Source of the DNA: Sphaerisporangium melleum
GTDB taxonomy: Bacteria > Actinomycetota > Actinomycetes > Streptosporangiales > Streptosporangiaceae
Assembly: GCF_014646695.1 (NCBI RefSeq)
Contig: NZ_BMNT01000001.1
Location: forward strand, 98,951-147,330
Reading direction: 5' to 3'
DNA: 48,380 nucleotides
Part shown: one piece after another, positions 47,452 to 48,380 of the stretch
How positions within the stretch are numbered: the first letter of the stretch is position 1
How the letters are laid out: each line of letters starts with the position of its first letter
The notes under the pieces: generated by a model
Told to the model about the DNA's origin: nothing
Seen by the model: only the letters and a program-made list of their open reading frames with translations
Database searches by the model: none
Position numbers and translations under genes: made by a program

Positions 47452-48380
47452 GTGACGAGCGACAGTGCGGTTCCCGGTCCGAACGGTGACATCCCCGCCT
47501 CCCGCGCCACGACCCGGCGGCTCGCCGAGGTCGCCCGCAAGGTCGGCGTCAGCGAGGCCACCGTGAGCCGGGTGCTGAACGGCAAGCCGGGCGTCTCCGA
47601 GACCACCCGGGCCGCGGTGCTGACCGCCCTCGACGTGCTGGGGTACGAACGGCCCACGCAGTTGCGCGGTGAGCGGGCCCGGCTGGTCGGCCTGGTGCTT
47701 CCCGAACTGGGCAATCCCATCTTCCCGGCGCTGGCCGAGGTCGTCGGCGGCGCGCTGGCCCAGCGCGGCTTCACCCCCGTGCTGTGCACCCGGACCGCGG
47801 GCGGGCTGTCGGAGTCGGACTACGTCGAGATGCTGCTGGAGCAGCAGGTGTCGGGCATGGTGTTCGCCGGCGGCCACTACATGGAGGCCGACGCGCCGCA
47901 CGAGCACTACCTGCGCCTGCTCGACCGGCGCCTGCCCGCCGTGCTGGTCAACGCCGCGATCGCCGAACTGAGCTTCCCGTGCCTGGCCACCGACGACGTG
48001 GTGGCCGTGGAGCAGGCGTTCGGCCACCTGACCTCGCTCGGGCACACCCGCATCGGCATGGTGCTCGGGCCGCGCGACCACGTGCCCTCGCGCCGGAAAC
48101 TGGCCGCGTTCCAGGCCGAGGCCGGGCGCGCGGGGCTCGCGGCCGGGCCGGACACCGTCGAGCACAGCCTGTTCTCGCTGGAGGGTGGCCAGGCCGTGGC
48201 GACCCGGCTGGTCAAGAACGGCATCACCGGCATCATCTGCGCGAGCGACGTGCTCGCGCTCGGCGTGCTGCGCGCCGTGCGGCGGCTCGGCATGTCGGTG
48301 CCCGAGGACGTCTCGGTGGTGGGGTTCGACGACTCGGCGTTCATGAACTGCACCAACCCGCCGCTGACCACCGTCCGCCA
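47452..48380 (+). CDS. malR: LacI-family repressor, MalR-like (3' end outside window)
   Basis: This is 309 codons from GTG 47452 to the window edge; family members have about 340-350 residues. The LacI HTH covers residues 23-75: RRLAEVARKVGVSEATVSRV, LNGKPGVSETTRAAVLTALD, VLGYERPTQLRGERARLVGL. The periplasmic-binding-like effector domain follows, with LPELGNPIFPALAEVVGGAL, GMVFAGGHYM, GHTRIGMVLGP and VVGFDDSAFMNCTNPPLTTV. The combination YERPTQLRGERARLVGLVLP and the DDSAFMNCT segment correspond closely to MalR/Reg1 of streptomycetes as I remember it. That protein represses maltose/maltodextrin uptake and amylase genes. A mal transport operon would be expected beyond the right edge or divergent nearby. 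The pullulanase gene 8 kb upstream is a likely regulon member. Confidence 0.85.
   Translation, partial: MTSDSAVPGPNGDIPASRATTRRLAEVARKVGVSEATVSRVLNGKPGVSETTRAAVLTALDVLGYERPTQLRGERARLVGLVLPELGNPIFPALAEVVGGALAQRGFTPVLCTRTAGGLSESDYVEMLLEQQVSGMVFAGGHYMEADAPHEHYLRLLDRRLPAVLVNAAIAELSFPCLATDDVVAVEQAFGHLTSLGHTRIGMVLGPRDHVPSRRKLAAFQAEAGRAGLAAGPDTVEHSLFSLEGGQAVATRLVKNGITGIICASDVLALGVLRAVRRLGMSVPEDVSVVGFDDSAFMNCTNPPLTTVR

Overview
The window is high-GC, densely packed DNA with strong G/C preference at third codon positions, many GTG starts, several apparently leaderless genes (TAnnnT about 6-8 bases before the start codon) and large secreted carbohydrate-active enzymes. This points to a filamentous actinobacterium. 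The gene content (GH87 alpha-1,3-glucanase, GH3 glucosidase with an ExoP-like C-terminus, alpha-amylase/pullulanase fusion, MalR-like LacI repressor) would fit a Streptosporangiales-type genome, but the order is an inference.

Region 1 (1-8574) is one end of an integrated temperate phage or phage-like element. From the right edge inwards come a tyrosine integrase, a small two-helix membrane protein, a repressor-like HTH gene divergent from an XRE/Cro-like gene, and a leftward run of small early genes joined by ATGA, GTGA or TGATG overlaps. The run includes a BldC-like HTH protein, a second HTH protein, a Sak4-like RecA-fold ATPase and, at the window edge, an HNH endonuclease. A tRNA with anticodon CAU (8575-8648) lies next to the integrase, with its 5' end facing the element. 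Just beyond it are the tail of an IS701-like transposase and an intact AAA ATPase/PD-(D/E)XK nuclease fusion.

Region 2 (10.6-16 kb) is small-molecule and regulatory chromosome: a VOC protein, an NTF2-like protein, an SDR that lacks the catalytic Tyr and sits behind a near-perfect palindrome, a LysR regulator, a secreted repeat protein, a decayed aminoglycoside-phosphotransferase-like pseudogene and a normal SDR.

Region 3 (16-30 kb) starts with the modular GH87 enzyme, followed by a P-loop kinase, the GH3 enzyme behind GAGCGCTC-type operators, a PH-domain membrane protein, a catalase, an isochorismatase-like hydrolase divergent from an HTH/membrane-protein operon with a perfect 11-bp inverted-repeat operator, a zinc alcohol dehydrogenase, and a STAS protein.

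Region 4 (29.6-39.6 kb) holds a winged-helix protein, a decapitated MarR gene, an NB-ARC/TPR ATPase that ends where family members normally carry a LuxR HTH, a small membrane protein with a C-terminal RHIM-like motif, and a 2019-residue amylase/pullulanase.

Region 5 (39.8-48.4 kb) has a serine hydrolase/TetR divergent pair with CCTAGG operators, a BP74-like secreted protein, a class I amidotransferase, an ArsR/SRPBCC pair, a secreted beta-helix protein, an N-terminally shortened EEP nuclease, a cysteine-free HesB-like protein and the start of a MalR-like repressor. The starch enzyme and this repressor probably belong to one alpha-glucan regulon.
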